Assembly (NCBI RefSeq): GCF_023078475.1
Contig: NZ_CP095741.1
Location: 2,294,001 to 2,358,000, forward strand
Length of the DNA: 64,000 bases
Direction: 5' to 3'
Source of the DNA: Luteibacter aegosomaticola
GTDB taxonomy: Bacteria; Pseudomonadota; Gammaproteobacteria; Xanthomonadales; Rhodanobacteraceae
Every line of letters begins with the position of its first letter. Within the stretch, counting starts at the first letter, position 1. Both the position numbers and the translations under genes were made by a program. A model generated the notes under the pieces. The model saw only the letters and a program-made list of their open reading frames with translations. It was not told where the DNA came from and made no database searches. Positions 52,600 through 60,667 of this stretch are shown here, in pieces.

Positions 52600-53028
52600 A
52601 TGTCGCAGCAGTTACCAAGTGAGATATATGAGGCCATTACCTCACTCTGTAAGGGTGGCGATGAATTCATGGCTCGGGGAGAGCTGGAAGTTGCGCGCGG
52701 GAAGTATCAGGAGGCACTTCAATTATTGCCCGCTGATCACAAGCAGTGGGAAGCCGCAACGTGGATTTATGTTGCTCTCGGTGATCTGGACTTTCGATCC
52801 GAAAACTTTGAGCGAGCGTTTAGGTCATACATCAACGCCGTTCAATGCGCGGGTGGCCTTGGAAATCCCTATGTCCATTTGAGAATAGGTCAGTCCGCGT
52901 TTGAGCTCGGAGACTTGGGTCGTGCGGCTGATGAGTTGGCTAGGGCCTATATGGGGGCGGGGCTTGATATCTTCATGGAAGATGATCCCAAGTACTTGGA
53001 GTTTCTAGAGACTAAGATCGAAATCTAG
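52600..53028 (+). CDS. Tetratricopeptide-repeat protein (immunity-associated type)
   Basis: The predicted protein has 142 residues; ATG at 52600 follows AAGGAG. TPR-like helices: LCKGGDEFMARGELEVARGK, YVALGDLDFRSENFERAFRS, VHLRIGQSAFELGDLGRAAD, ending ELARAYMGAGLDIFMEDDPK. The motif LGNPYVHLRIGQ with the AYMGAG ending is typical of small TPR proteins found beside polymorphic toxins, which suggests an immunity role. It is AT-richer than neighbours and stands alone. Confidence 0.75.
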   Translation: MSQQLPSEIYEAITSLCKGGDEFMARGELEVARGKYQEALQLLPADHKQWEAATWIYVALGDLDFRSENFERAFRSYINAVQCAGGLGNPYVHLRIGQSAFELGDLGRAADELARAYMGAGLDIFMEDDPKYLEFLETKIEI

Positions 53029-53104
53029 GTGCCTTGATCCCGAGCGGGTCGCTGACAAAAAAGTTCGCGTGATCGCGCGCGAGGAAAGCGCGCCGTAGCG
53101 CCTG

Positions 53105-53128
53105 ATTGCGCGCAAGCGCGCTCCTACA
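53105..53128. repeat. REP copy (one clear arm)
   Basis: An ATTGCGCGCAAGCGCGCTCC arm precedes the VOC gene stop by 6 bp; a degraded partner is suggested at about 53073-53097. Confidence 0.8.
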
Positions 53129-53134
53129 ACGGCG

Positions 53135-53620
53135 TTATTCCCACAGCCGGCCGGGGAGGCGGGTGGAGATTTCCTGCACGACCCACTCGTTGCCATCCGG
53201 ATCGTTGAACGACAGGAACGAGGCGTAGCTCTTTCGGTCGGGGTTCGGTCCGTTGACGCGGTTGTGGTTGCCGCCGTGGTGGAATAGCCCATCCGCATCG
53301 TGGAACACGTCGCTGGTTTCGATGCCGCGCTTGCGTAGTTCGTCGCGCACCGCTACCACGTCGCTCGCGACCAGATGCAACCCGCGCACAGACCCCGGTG
53401 CTGCTTCGCTCATCTTGTCGCCGAACTGCACCGAGCAATGTGATTGCGGCGGTGTGAACTGGATGACCCGAAAGCCTTTCTCGTTGGCGAAATCCGCGTC
53501 GAGACGCCAGCCGAGCTGGGTGTAGAACGCTTTGGCGCGGTCGGGGTCGGCGACGGGGATGACCACGATCTCGAACGTTAGTGGGATCGGGAAGGGCTCG
53601 GCGGCGTGGGTGGTATTCAT
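53135..53620 (-). CDS. VOC (glyoxalase/dioxygenase) superfamily protein
   Basis: The predicted protein has 161 residues from ATG 53620. Typical VOC beta-alpha-beta-beta-beta units: FEIVVIPVADPDRAKAFYTQ, LHLVASDVVAVRDELRKRG, and a C-terminal metal-ligand-type FNDPDGNEWVVQEIS. The metal-ligand Glu is present; the substrate is not evident. No signal peptide. It is followed by carboxymuconolactone-decarboxylase and SDR genes upstream on the same strand. Confidence 0.82.
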   Translation of the reverse strand: MNTTHAAEPFPIPLTFEIVVIPVADPDRAKAFYTQLGWRLDADFANEKGFRVIQFTPPQSHCSVQFGDKMSEAAPGSVRGLHLVASDVVAVRDELRKRGIETSDVFHDADGLFHHGGNHNRVNGPNPDRKSYASFLSFNDPDGNEWVVQEISTRLPGRLWE

Positions 53621-53701
53621 GGGAGGGCTCCAGGGACGCAAGCCACCACGATGTGCCTCCGTGACTGCCGCGTCTTGGTGCTGTTTTCCCTGAGAACGAA
53701 A

Positions 53702-53727
53702 GTGCCCGCCGGCTTGCCGGCGGGCAC
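53702..53727. terminator. Intrinsic terminator-like hairpin
   Basis: GTGCCCGCCGGC and its perfect complement are separated by TT, a 12-bp stem between the VOC and the carboxymuconolactone-decarboxylase genes. It lacks a long T run but is very stable and should end the upstream transcript. Confidence 0.7.
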
Positions 53728-53753
53728 CTTCGTGCGTGGCACTTATTCCGGCA

Positions 53754-54293
53754 TCAGGCGGCCAGCTTCGGGGCCGCCGGAAAGTCCACGGCCACACCCG
53801 TCACCGCGTGCAGGTAGTTGGTGATGGTCTTGTCACCGATGGTCACGATGGTGTCGACGAGGTTCTCAGCCGTCCATCCCGCGGCGAAGAAAGCATCGAC
53901 AAGGGCACTCTCCACCTTGCCGCGCTGCACCGCGATGGCCTTGGTCAGCCGTGCCAGCGCGTCCAGCTTCGGATCGAAGCTTGCGGTGCCGCTACGCACT
54001 TCCAGTACCTGGGCTTCGCTGAAGCCGTTCATCTTGCCGATCAGGGTGTGGGCTGCCAGGCAGTACTCACAGTCGTTCACCTGGCTGACAACGAGGTTCA
54101 CGACTTCGCGTGCCTTGCCGGTGATGCTGCTTTTGGCGTTCTGCAGGGCCAGGTAGTTGCCCAGTGCGTTCTCCGAATGCGCCAGGGTGGCGTAAAGGTT
54201 CGGCACCATGCCGAGGCCCTTGGTGAGGGTGTCGAAGTGGGCCTGGTTGGCGGGGGAAACGTCGTCGCGGGTGGGGACGTTGAGGCGTGACAT
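53754..54293 (-). CDS. Carboxymuconolactone decarboxylase-family (AhpD-like) protein
   Basis: The predicted protein has 179 residues, the two-subdomain form. The peroxidase-like motif CEYCLAAHTLIGKMNG near residue 74 has both cysteines and the His. It begins MSRLNVPTRDDVSPANQAHF. Probably a cytoplasmic thiol peroxidase or related enzyme. It is 32 bp after an SDR gene and likely in its operon. Confidence 0.87.
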   Translation of the reverse strand: MSRLNVPTRDDVSPANQAHFDTLTKGLGMVPNLYATLAHSENALGNYLALQNAKSSITGKAREVVNLVVSQVNDCEYCLAAHTLIGKMNGFSEAQVLEVRSGTASFDPKLDALARLTKAIAVQRGKVESALVDAFFAAGWTAENLVDTIVTIGDKTITNYLHAVTGVAVDFPAAPKLAA

Positions 54294-54325
54294 GGTGGTT
54301 CTCCAGGTGGAGGTTGGGGGGAGGA

Positions 54326-55075
54326 TTACTGCGCGGAATAGCCGCCATCGACAGCGACGATCTGGCCGGTGAGATAGCGGGCCTTGTCGCCGGCGAGGAA
54401 TACGATCGTCTGGGCGATTTCATCGACCGAGGCGGCGCGGCGTGCCGGGATGGTGCTGAGGAAGCCTTGTTTTGCGGCTTCGTCATTGCCGACGAAACGA
54501 TCGAGCATGTCGGTGGCGACAGGACCCGGTGCGACGGCGTTGACGCGGATGCCTGCGGGAGCGCCCTCGAGTGCCACGGCCCTAGTCATGCCTTCCACGG
54601 CATGCTTGCTGGCGACGTACACCGAGGCCCCAGCGATACCGACATGGCCCGCGATCGACGACACATTCACGATGGCGCCGTGGCCCTGTGCCTGCATGGC
54701 ACGCATTTCGTGCTTCATTGATAGCAAGGTGCCGAGCACGTTGGTGGCGAACGTGGCCTCGTAGTTGTCGACGGTCTGTTCGGCGACCGGGCCAAGCTGG
54801 CCTTCGGTGCCAGCGTTGTTGATGGCGGCATCGAGGCGGCCAAAGCGGGCGACGGTCTGTTCAACCAGGGCGCGGACATCGGCCTCGTGGCGGACGTCGG
54901 CGCGGATGAATTCCGCTTCCACGCCGAGGCCGCGCAATTCGGCGGCGAGGGCGTGGCCGGCCTCGTCGCGGCGGCCGCTCACGACCAGGCGGGCGCCATC
55001 GGCGGCGAAGGCGAGGGCGGTGGCGCGGCCGATGCCGGTGAGGGCGCCGGTAATCAGGATGGCGGGGGTGTTCAT
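54326..55075 (-). CDS. Classical SDR oxidoreductase
   Basis: The predicted protein has 249 residues; ATG at 55075 follows GGAGCAC. Cofactor motif ILITGALTGIGRATALA, NNAG in INNAGTEGQ, catalytic Ser in VNVSSIAGHVG, and YVASK with catalytic Tyr and Lys; it ends QIVAVDGGYSAQ. It would reduce or oxidise an alcohol/ketone pair with NAD(P). It is divergent from a LysR gene that probably regulates it with the AhpD-like gene. Confidence 0.92.
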   Translation of the reverse strand: MNTPAILITGALTGIGRATALAFAADGARLVVSGRRDEAGHALAAELRGLGVEAEFIRADVRHEADVRALVEQTVARFGRLDAAINNAGTEGQLGPVAEQTVDNYEATFATNVLGTLLSMKHEMRAMQAQGHGAIVNVSSIAGHVGIAGASVYVASKHAVEGMTRAVALEGAPAGIRVNAVAPGPVATDMLDRFVGNDEAAKQGFLSTIPARRAASVDEIAQTIVFLAGDKARYLTGQIVAVDGGYSAQ

Positions 55076-55183
55076 GGCTGTGCTCCGGTGGTGGTGTGCG
55101 AGTCGATGGGTGAACTTTGATCCATTCCGATAAGCGCAACTAGAAAGCTGGATGGCATATGATTGAGTCCTGATAGGAATGAA

Positions 55184-56113
55184 ATGGGGCGCCCCGTGGA
55201 CAAGCTGCAAGCCATGCACACCTTCGTACGCGTCGTGGAAGCCGGCAGTTTTTCCGCCGTGGCCAAGGAGCAGGGCAGTACCCAGAGCGCGATAAGCAAG
55301 CAGGTGGCCGCACTTGAGCGGGAGCTCGGCGCGAAGCTGCTCGCGCGCACGACGCGCTCCCTTGCCCTCACCGACGAAGGCGCTCGCTACTTCGAAACGG
55401 CGCGCCGCCTGGTGGCCGAGATTGCCGAGGCGGAAGCCGTCCTGGGTACGGGGAGGCAGGCGTTGAAGGGCACGCTACGCGTTGCGGCGTCGGTGGGCTT
55501 TGGCCGGCTGAGGTTGATGCCTGTCGTGCAGAGCTTTCTGGCGGCAAATCCCGATGTGCAGATCGACATGCGCCTGAGCGATGGCTTCATCGACCTGGTC
55601 GAGCGCGGCATCGATGTGGCCGTGCGTATTGGCGAGCTGCCGGATAGCAGCTTCGTCGCACGCCGGGTTGGCCATTCCGTGCGCGAGGTGCTCGCGCATC
55701 GGCGCTACCTGCGTGGTCTGCCGAAAGGCATGAAGCCTCCGGCACATCCGCTCGATCTCGCGGAGCACAACTGCATTGTTTACACCGGTACCGGCATGCG
55801 GCGTAGCTGGCACTTCGTGGCGGGCGTGGGCGCGAATGAACCGGTGGGTACCGAGCACAAGGTGCCCGTGTCGGGCACGCTGCAAACGGATAGCAGTGAA
55901 GTGGTTCGCGCCGCCATCCTCGGTGGCATGGGCGTGTGCTACACGCCCACCTGGTTGTTCGAAGAGGAGATCGCGCGCGGCGACGTGGTGAAGCTCCTGC
56001 CGGATTGGTCGATCCTTTCGCCCATCCATCTGGTGAGCCCGCAGGAGCGCAGGCACTCGGCGAAGGTGCAGGCCTTTATGGATCACGTTACATCGGCTTT
56101 CGCAGCAACCTGA
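55184..56113 (+). CDS. LysR-type regulator
   Basis: The predicted protein has 309 residues from ATG 55184 (AGGAATG upstream); a TTG at 55163 and a GTG at 55196 are alternatives. HTH: LQAMHTFVRVVEAGSFSAVA ... LARTTRSLALTDEGARYF, then a CrgA-like effector domain (GIDVAVRIGELPDSSFVA). Divergent from the SDR/AhpD-like pair. It ends 1 bp before a convergent small lipoprotein gene. Confidence 0.92.
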   Translation: MGRPVDKLQAMHTFVRVVEAGSFSAVAKEQGSTQSAISKQVAALERELGAKLLARTTRSLALTDEGARYFETARRLVAEIAEAEAVLGTGRQALKGTLRVAASVGFGRLRLMPVVQSFLAANPDVQIDMRLSDGFIDLVERGIDVAVRIGELPDSSFVARRVGHSVREVLAHRRYLRGLPKGMKPPAHPLDLAEHNCIVYTGTGMRRSWHFVAGVGANEPVGTEHKVPVSGTLQTDSSEVVRAAILGGMGVCYTPTWLFEEEIARGDVVKLLPDWSILSPIHLVSPQERRHSAKVQAFMDHVTSAFAAT

Positions 56114-56114
56114 T

Positions 56115-56489
56115 TCACCCGTTCATCCCACCCTTCAGGTGGTCGAGACGCAGGCCATGGGTGCGACAGACATCAATGCCGGTGAGCACGGTGCTGCGCT
56201 GGTCGGCGAAGGTCACCTGCATGTCCCGTACGCAGGGACCGGCCGCGGGCCGGAACGTGGCGGACGTGAGGCCGCCTTGCACGGCGCCGCCGAGATCGAC
56301 CGTCGCGAAATCAGCGGTGCCGCCAGGGGCAAGGGCCAGCGTGGTCACGCTGGCGGCGGTGGCATTGACGAGCGTGAACGGGGCGGGCGTCTTCCATTCG
56401 GCGTTGCCTGCCCGCGGTTGCGGCGAGGCGCAGGCCGTGGCGGTGAGGGTGGCCAAAGAGATGGCGAGGCAGGCAAGGTTCCGTGTCAT
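56115..56489 (-). CDS. Small secreted or lipoprotein
   Basis: The predicted protein has 124 residues. N-terminus MTRNLACLAISLATLTATAC is a signal followed by Cys20 in a weak lipobox (ATAC). The remainder (WKTPAPFTLVNATAASVTTL ... LDHLKGGMNG) has two further cysteines (PCVRDM, DVCRTHG), likely a disulfide. Function unknown; outer-membrane or periplasmic anchoring is possible. Confidence 0.7.
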   Translation of the reverse strand: MTRNLACLAISLATLTATACASPQPRAGNAEWKTPAPFTLVNATAASVTTLALAPGGTADFATVDLGGAVQGGLTSATFRPAAGPCVRDMQVTFADQRSTVLTGIDVCRTHGLRLDHLKGGMNG

Positions 56490-56693
56490 GGCGTGGCTCC
56501 GGCGGCGGGTGGGTTTCGCCGGCAGGGCACGTCCTCCGGCGTGGCCATCTGGCACCGGATCCGCGCCGATCGAAAACCGATGTGGGACGAATCGTCGAAC
56601 AGGCATGACCAATGGCAGCACGGCCGTATTTCGCTTCCCACCCGCTTGTGGCGGTGCCTAAGATGGAGCGACATCTTAGGCTTTGGGGCTCCG

Positions 56694-57800
56694 ATGAAAG
56701 TCCGCCTGGGTAACACCGAAATCGGCCTGGCTCGCTACCTCGGCATGTGGGGTGTAGTGGCGCTGGTCTTCGCGTGGCAGGGCTACATGCGCGATAGCCT
56801 GATGGGCCAAACCTGGGATGTCAGCGACTACGTGCGCTGGTCGGTGATCGAGTGGTACACATGGCCGGCGCTCGCACCGCTGGTGTTTCGGCTGGGTGAG
56901 CATTACCCGATCCGCCTGCCACTTAAGTTCAGCGAGCTGTGGATTCCGTTCCTGGGCAGTGTGGGGATGACCGGGCTCGCTCTGTTGATCGGCGCGTCCG
57001 TCTCCACGTTTACCGAGTCATCCAGTTTCGCCGAGCAATGGCGTCAGTACGTTGGCCAGCACGCGGCCACGGGGCTGCTCACCTGTTGGGCGCTGTTTGC
57101 GATCCAGCAGGCCATGCAGTTCCGCGAGGAAAAGGCACGCCGCGAGCTGGAAGCGTCGCGTCTTGCGTCCGAGCTGGCCCAGTCGCGTCTGCAGGTGCTG
57201 CGCACGCAGCTACAGCCGCATTTCCTGTTTAACACCATGCATGCCATTGCCACGTTGCTACACGAGGATGTGTTGTCGGCGGAGGCCATGTTGCTACGCT
57301 TGAGTGACTTGCTGCGTGCCTTCCTGGAGGAGTGCCAGGGTCAGGAGATCACCCTGCGGCAGGAGCTGGTGCTGCTCGATCTGTACCTTGGCATCCAGCG
57401 CACGCGGTTCAAGGATAGGCTGGAGACGCGTATCTACATCGCACCGGATACGCTGGCTTGCGCGGTACCGAGCCTGATCATGCAGCCGATCGTGGAGAAC
57501 GCTATCCGTCACGGGATTGGCGAGCGCGTGGGTGACGATTGCGTGGAAATCGAAAGCCGGCGCGATGGCGATAGCCTGGTGATCGAGGTACGCAACCGCA
57601 ATAGCACGCTGGAGCCCGATGGTTCCGCGGCGGAGGGCCATGGCATTGGCCTGTCAAATACGCGCTTGCGCCTGAGCGAGCTATACGGGCCCGCAGGTCA
57701 GGTAGAACTGCACATGCTGTGGCCGCGCGGCGTGGCCTGCCGGATTCGCGTGCCGTACCAGCTTGTCGATGAGGACGAGCCTGAGGTGGTCGAGGCATGA
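56694..57800 (+). CDS. LytS/YehU-type sensor histidine kinase
   Basis: The predicted protein has 368 residues from ATG 56694 (GGGG upstream). Four transmembrane helices fill the first 145 residues, then a coiled-coil (EEKARRELEASRLASELAQS), the His_kinase box with phospho-His176 (QLQPHFLFNTMHAIATLL), and an ATPase domain with IVENAIRHGI and GHGIGLSNTRLRL. It overlaps the LytTR regulator by ATGA. The signal it senses is not evident. Confidence 0.92.
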   Translation: MKVRLGNTEIGLARYLGMWGVVALVFAWQGYMRDSLMGQTWDVSDYVRWSVIEWYTWPALAPLVFRLGEHYPIRLPLKFSELWIPFLGSVGMTGLALLIGASVSTFTESSSFAEQWRQYVGQHAATGLLTCWALFAIQQAMQFREEKARRELEASRLASELAQSRLQVLRTQLQPHFLFNTMHAIATLLHEDVLSAEAMLLRLSDLLRAFLEECQGQEITLRQELVLLDLYLGIQRTRFKDRLETRIYIAPDTLACAVPSLIMQPIVENAIRHGIGERVGDDCVEIESRRDGDSLVIEVRNRNSTLEPDGSAAEGHGIGLSNTRLRLSELYGPAGQVELHMLWPRGVACRIRVPYQLVDEDEPEVVEA

Positions 57801-58561
57801 AGCTCTCCGTGCTCGTGGTCGACGACGAGCCGATCGCGCGCCAGGCGGTGACGCGGCTACTCGGGGACGATCCTGATGTGGCGCAGTTAACCGAGTGCGG
57901 TGATGGTGCGTCGGCGGTGGCCGCCTTGCGTGCCGGCTCGCCGGACCTGGTGTTCCTCGATATCCAGATGCCGGCGATGAGCGGTTTGGATGTCGTGCGT
58001 GCGGTCGGGGCAGAAAGGATGCCTGCCACGGTGTTTGTCACGGCGTATGAGGAATACGCCGTGAAGGCGTTCGAAGCCCATGCCGTGGATTACCTCGTGA
58101 AGCCGTTTGGCCGCGACCGCTTCATGCTGGCACTGGAGCGTGCGAAGGGAAGAGTGGGGCGGCCGGCAGTGCGAGGTGAAGCCTCCGCGCGACTCCTGCA
58201 GGCTCTGGACGCGCTGCGTCGCCGCGACCAATACATCGAACGAATCCCCATCCGCGACAGCGAGCAGATCACCTTCGTCGACGTCAGCGACATCGTCTGG
58301 ATCAAGGCCAGTAGAAATACGGTACTGATCCACCTGGCCGACCGTGTCCACGAAATGCGCGAAACGATGTCCAGCCTCGCCGAGCGCCTGGACCCGCGGG
58401 TCTTCGCGCGCGTGCACCGCTCGGCCATCGTCAACGTCCGCCGCGTACAAGCCGTGCACCCCTGGTTCAACGGCCACCACGTCCTCACCATGGACACCGG
58501 CCAAAAGCTCCGCATGAGCCGCTACCAACACGAAGCCTTCCTAAAGCTCGTCTCTCTGTAG
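57797..58561 (+). CDS. LytTR-family response regulator
   Basis: The predicted protein has 254 residues. Receiver with VVDDEPIARQAV and the phospho-acceptor Asp55 (LVFLDIQMPAMSG), then a LytTR DNA-binding domain (ERIPIRDSEQITFVDVSDIV, FARVHRSAIVNVRRVQAVHP). With the preceding kinase it makes a complete two-component system. The stop TAG is formed by a REP element. Confidence 0.93.
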   Translation: MKLSVLVVDDEPIARQAVTRLLGDDPDVAQLTECGDGASAVAALRAGSPDLVFLDIQMPAMSGLDVVRAVGAERMPATVFVTAYEEYAVKAFEAHAVDYLVKPFGRDRFMLALERAKGRVGRPAVRGEASARLLQALDALRRRDQYIERIPIRDSEQITFVDVSDIVWIKASRNTVLIHLADRVHEMRETMSSLAERLDPRVFARVHRSAIVNVRRVQAVHPWFNGHHVLTMDTGQKLRMSRYQHEAFLKLVSL

Positions 58562-58652
58562 GAGCGCGCTTGGGCGCGACATCTTTCGCGGGAAAGCAAC
58601 AGGGCCTGCGGCGGTGAGGCGAAAGATGTCGCGCGCAAGCGCGCTCCTACAA
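58557..58652. repeat. REP inverted pair with 'aaagatgtcgcg' spacer
   Basis: Arms of type A (58557 and ending 58652) enclose a spacer with an inner inverted pair (catctttcgcgggaaag / gcgaaagatg). Supplies the stop codon of the LytTR gene. Confidence 0.92.
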
Positions 58653-58744
58653 GGGGTTTGGTGGAATTGCCAAGACGGGGGCGTCCGCCGCTCGAATGCT
58701 TCCCAAGCCTGCCGCCGCCCGGCGGCACCATGGGAGGGATCGCT

Positions 58745-59677
58745 ATGAAACGTGCCTCGTTCGCTTTACTGGCTGTCGCGACAACCATGACCTGCGCCGC
58801 CTGGGCGCAGGATGCTGCCAAACCCACCAGCCCCGTCATCAAGATCAACGCCGCGGCCGCGACCGCACCCATCGAAACCACGCCGCTGCGTGGTTCGCTC
58901 AGCATGCTTTCCGGCTCCGGCGGCAACATCACGGTGCTGACGGGTAAGCAGGGCAAGCTCATGGTCGATGCGGGTATTGCGGTGTCTCGCCCGCGCGTGG
59001 AGGCCGCGGTCAATGCGCTGGGCAAGGGGCCGATCAAGTACCTGATCAACACGCACTATCACTGGGACCACACCGACGGCAATCCGTGGGTACACGAGGA
59101 TGGCGCCACGATCATTGCCACGGCGGGGACGGTGAAGCGGGTATCGACCACCACGCGGGTGGACGACTGGGACTTCACCTTCAAGCCACTCGCGGCTGCC
59201 GGTATTCCCAGCGAGGTGGTGAAAGCGGACAAGACCTATCACTTCGACGGCCAGACCGTGGAGGTGAAGCTGGCGGATCCCTCGCATACCGATACGGACC
59301 TGTACGTCGTGTTCAAGGAGGCGAATGTGGCTTCCCTGGGTGACTTGTTCTGGAACGGCGTCTACCCGTTCATCGATAACGAGAACGGTGGCGGCATTGA
59401 CGGGATGATCAAGGTCGATGACATGATCCTTGGTCAGTTGAAGGACGATGTGGTGCTCGTGCCAGGCCACGGCCCGGTGGGGACCAAGCAGCAGCTTCGC
59501 GACTTTCGCGACATGCTCGCTGGGGTGCGTGACAACGTGGCTGCGCTGAAGAAGCAGGGCAAATCACGGGATGAAGTGGTCGCCGCCAAGCCTACGGCGA
59601 AGTGGGACGACAAGTATGGTCACTTCGTGATCGATCCGGATTTCTTCACCCGCATTGTCTACGACGGTTTGAAGTAG
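58745..59677 (+). CDS. Secreted metallo-beta-lactamase-fold hydrolase
   Basis: The predicted protein has 310 residues; ATG at 58745 follows GGGAGG. Signal peptide MKRASFALLAVATTMTCAAWA. The zinc motif NTHYHWDHTDGNPW (HxHxDH) near residue 102, later ligands in LADPSHTDTDLYV and VLVPGHGPVGT. This is a subclass of secreted MBL-fold hydrolases that includes lactonase- and glyoxalase II-like proteins; substrate not shown. Periplasmic. Confidence 0.9.
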   Translation: MKRASFALLAVATTMTCAAWAQDAAKPTSPVIKINAAAATAPIETTPLRGSLSMLSGSGGNITVLTGKQGKLMVDAGIAVSRPRVEAAVNALGKGPIKYLINTHYHWDHTDGNPWVHEDGATIIATAGTVKRVSTTTRVDDWDFTFKPLAAAGIPSEVVKADKTYHFDGQTVEVKLADPSHTDTDLYVVFKEANVASLGDLFWNGVYPFIDNENGGGIDGMIKVDDMILGQLKDDVVLVPGHGPVGTKQQLRDFRDMLAGVRDNVAALKKQGKSRDEVVAAKPTAKWDDKYGHFVIDPDFFTRIVYDGLK

Positions 59678-59722
59678 AGGCTAGCGCATCGTTCATCGCG
59701 GTCTGAAAGAACGCAAAACCCC

Positions 59723-59817
59723 TGTAGGAGCGCGCTCGGGCGCGACATCTTTCGCCTCAACGCAGCAGGCCCTGTTGCTTTCCCGCGAAAGATGTCGCGC
59801 CCAAGCGCGCTCCTACA
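59723..59817. repeat. REP inverted pair
   Basis: Arms at 59723 and ending 59817 with a catctttcgcc/gcgaaagatg inner pair, directly followed by the 16-bp tandem array. Confidence 0.9.
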
Positions 59818-59820
59818 AGA

Positions 59821-59996
59821 GCATCGTCGTTCAATCGCATCGTCGTTCAATCGCATCGTCGTTCAATCGCAGGGGTGTTCAATCGCAGGGGCGTTCAGTC
59901 GCAGGGTCGTTCAGTCGCAACGTTGTTCAGTCGCGGTGTCGTTCCATTGCTGTGTCGTTTGATCGTGATGTCGTTTAGGTGCGATGTCGCTTGGGG
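59821..59996. repeat. 16-bp tandem repeat, 11 graded copies
   Basis: Eleven units of 16 bp fill 176 bp exactly. The first three are identical (GCATCGTCGTTCAATC); later units drift stepwise (GCAGGGGTGTTCAATC, GCAGGGTCGTTCAGTC, GCGGTGTCGTTCCATT, GTGATGTCGTTTAGGT). Since 16 is not a multiple of three it does not encode a repeated peptide. There are no spacers, so it is not a CRISPR. No gene is seen in 59678-60011. Confidence 0.92.
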
Positions 59997-60011
59997 TGGT
60001 GCCGCGCGGGG

Positions 60012-60485
60012 CTAGTTCACCCGCGTGAAGTAATGCATCCGCGTGCCGGGCTTGCCTTTGTCGTCGACGAACGACACGGTTTCGTTCATGGTTTTGCCAT
60101 CCGGCGCGGCGCTGTAGATGCGCGTCGACGCGGGCATGCCGCCCATGCCGAGCGCGACCACGATCACGTTGGCCTGCGGGTGCGCCATGGCGGCGGCATC
60201 GGCTTCAGGGCTTCCGACGACGGGCACGGAGGTGCCGTCGAGCGGGTTGGTGCCCTTGGTGTGTATCTGCTTCCCATCGGCATAGACGATGTCGACGCTC
60301 ATTGTGAGCTTATCCGTCCCGGCTTCCGCGAATGTGACGTACACGCTTTTCGGTCGGGCCTCCGGCGGCATGTTCATACGCGACGTATCCACGGCCCACT
60401 TGCCGATGATCGGGGACGGCGTGGTTGCTGCGGCGGCAACCGATACACACGCGGCACACGAGAGAAGAGCAAGCATCCTGAGCAT
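60012..60485 (-). CDS. Secreted hypothetical protein
   Basis: The predicted protein has 157 residues. Signal peptide MLRMLALLSCAACVSVAAAA, then a beta-rich mature part: IIGKWAVDTSRMNMPPEARP, KLTMSVDIVYADGKQIHTKG, ending GTRMHYFTRVN. The repeated 'Gly-Lys-Trp ... Asp' start and alternating strands suggest a lipocalin-like barrel. Periplasmic, role unknown. Confidence 0.7.
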   Translation of the reverse strand: MLRMLALLSCAACVSVAAAATTPSPIIGKWAVDTSRMNMPPEARPKSVYVTFAEAGTDKLTMSVDIVYADGKQIHTKGTNPLDGTSVPVVGSPEADAAAMAHPQANVIVVALGMGGMPASTRIYSAAPDGKTMNETVSFVDDKGKPGTRMHYFTRVN

Positions 60486-60572
60486 GGACTTTCCCTAGCT
60501 GGCCCGCGGACCACGGGCGGATCGTTGGACCATGCGGCACCGACCCGAAGGTGTCAACACGCTCAAGGCTCT

Positions 60573-60667
60573 TGTAGGAGCGCGCTTGGGCGTGACATCT
60601 TTCGCGGGAAAGCAGCAGGGCGTGCGGCGGTGAGGCGAAAGATGTCGCGCGCAAGCGCGCTCCTACA
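60573..60667. repeat. REP inverted pair
   Basis: Arms at 60573 and ending 60667; its inverted arm supplies the TAG stop of the LysR gene on the minus strand. Confidence 0.92.

Noticed and set aside
59775..59978. 67-residue ORF across the 16-bp tandem array
   Set aside because: It begins in a REP and its peptide periodicity is only a by-product of the repeat; no ribosome-binding site.
59821..59996. CRISPR array
   Set aside because: Units are 16 bp, directly adjacent and without unique spacers; no cas genes are present.
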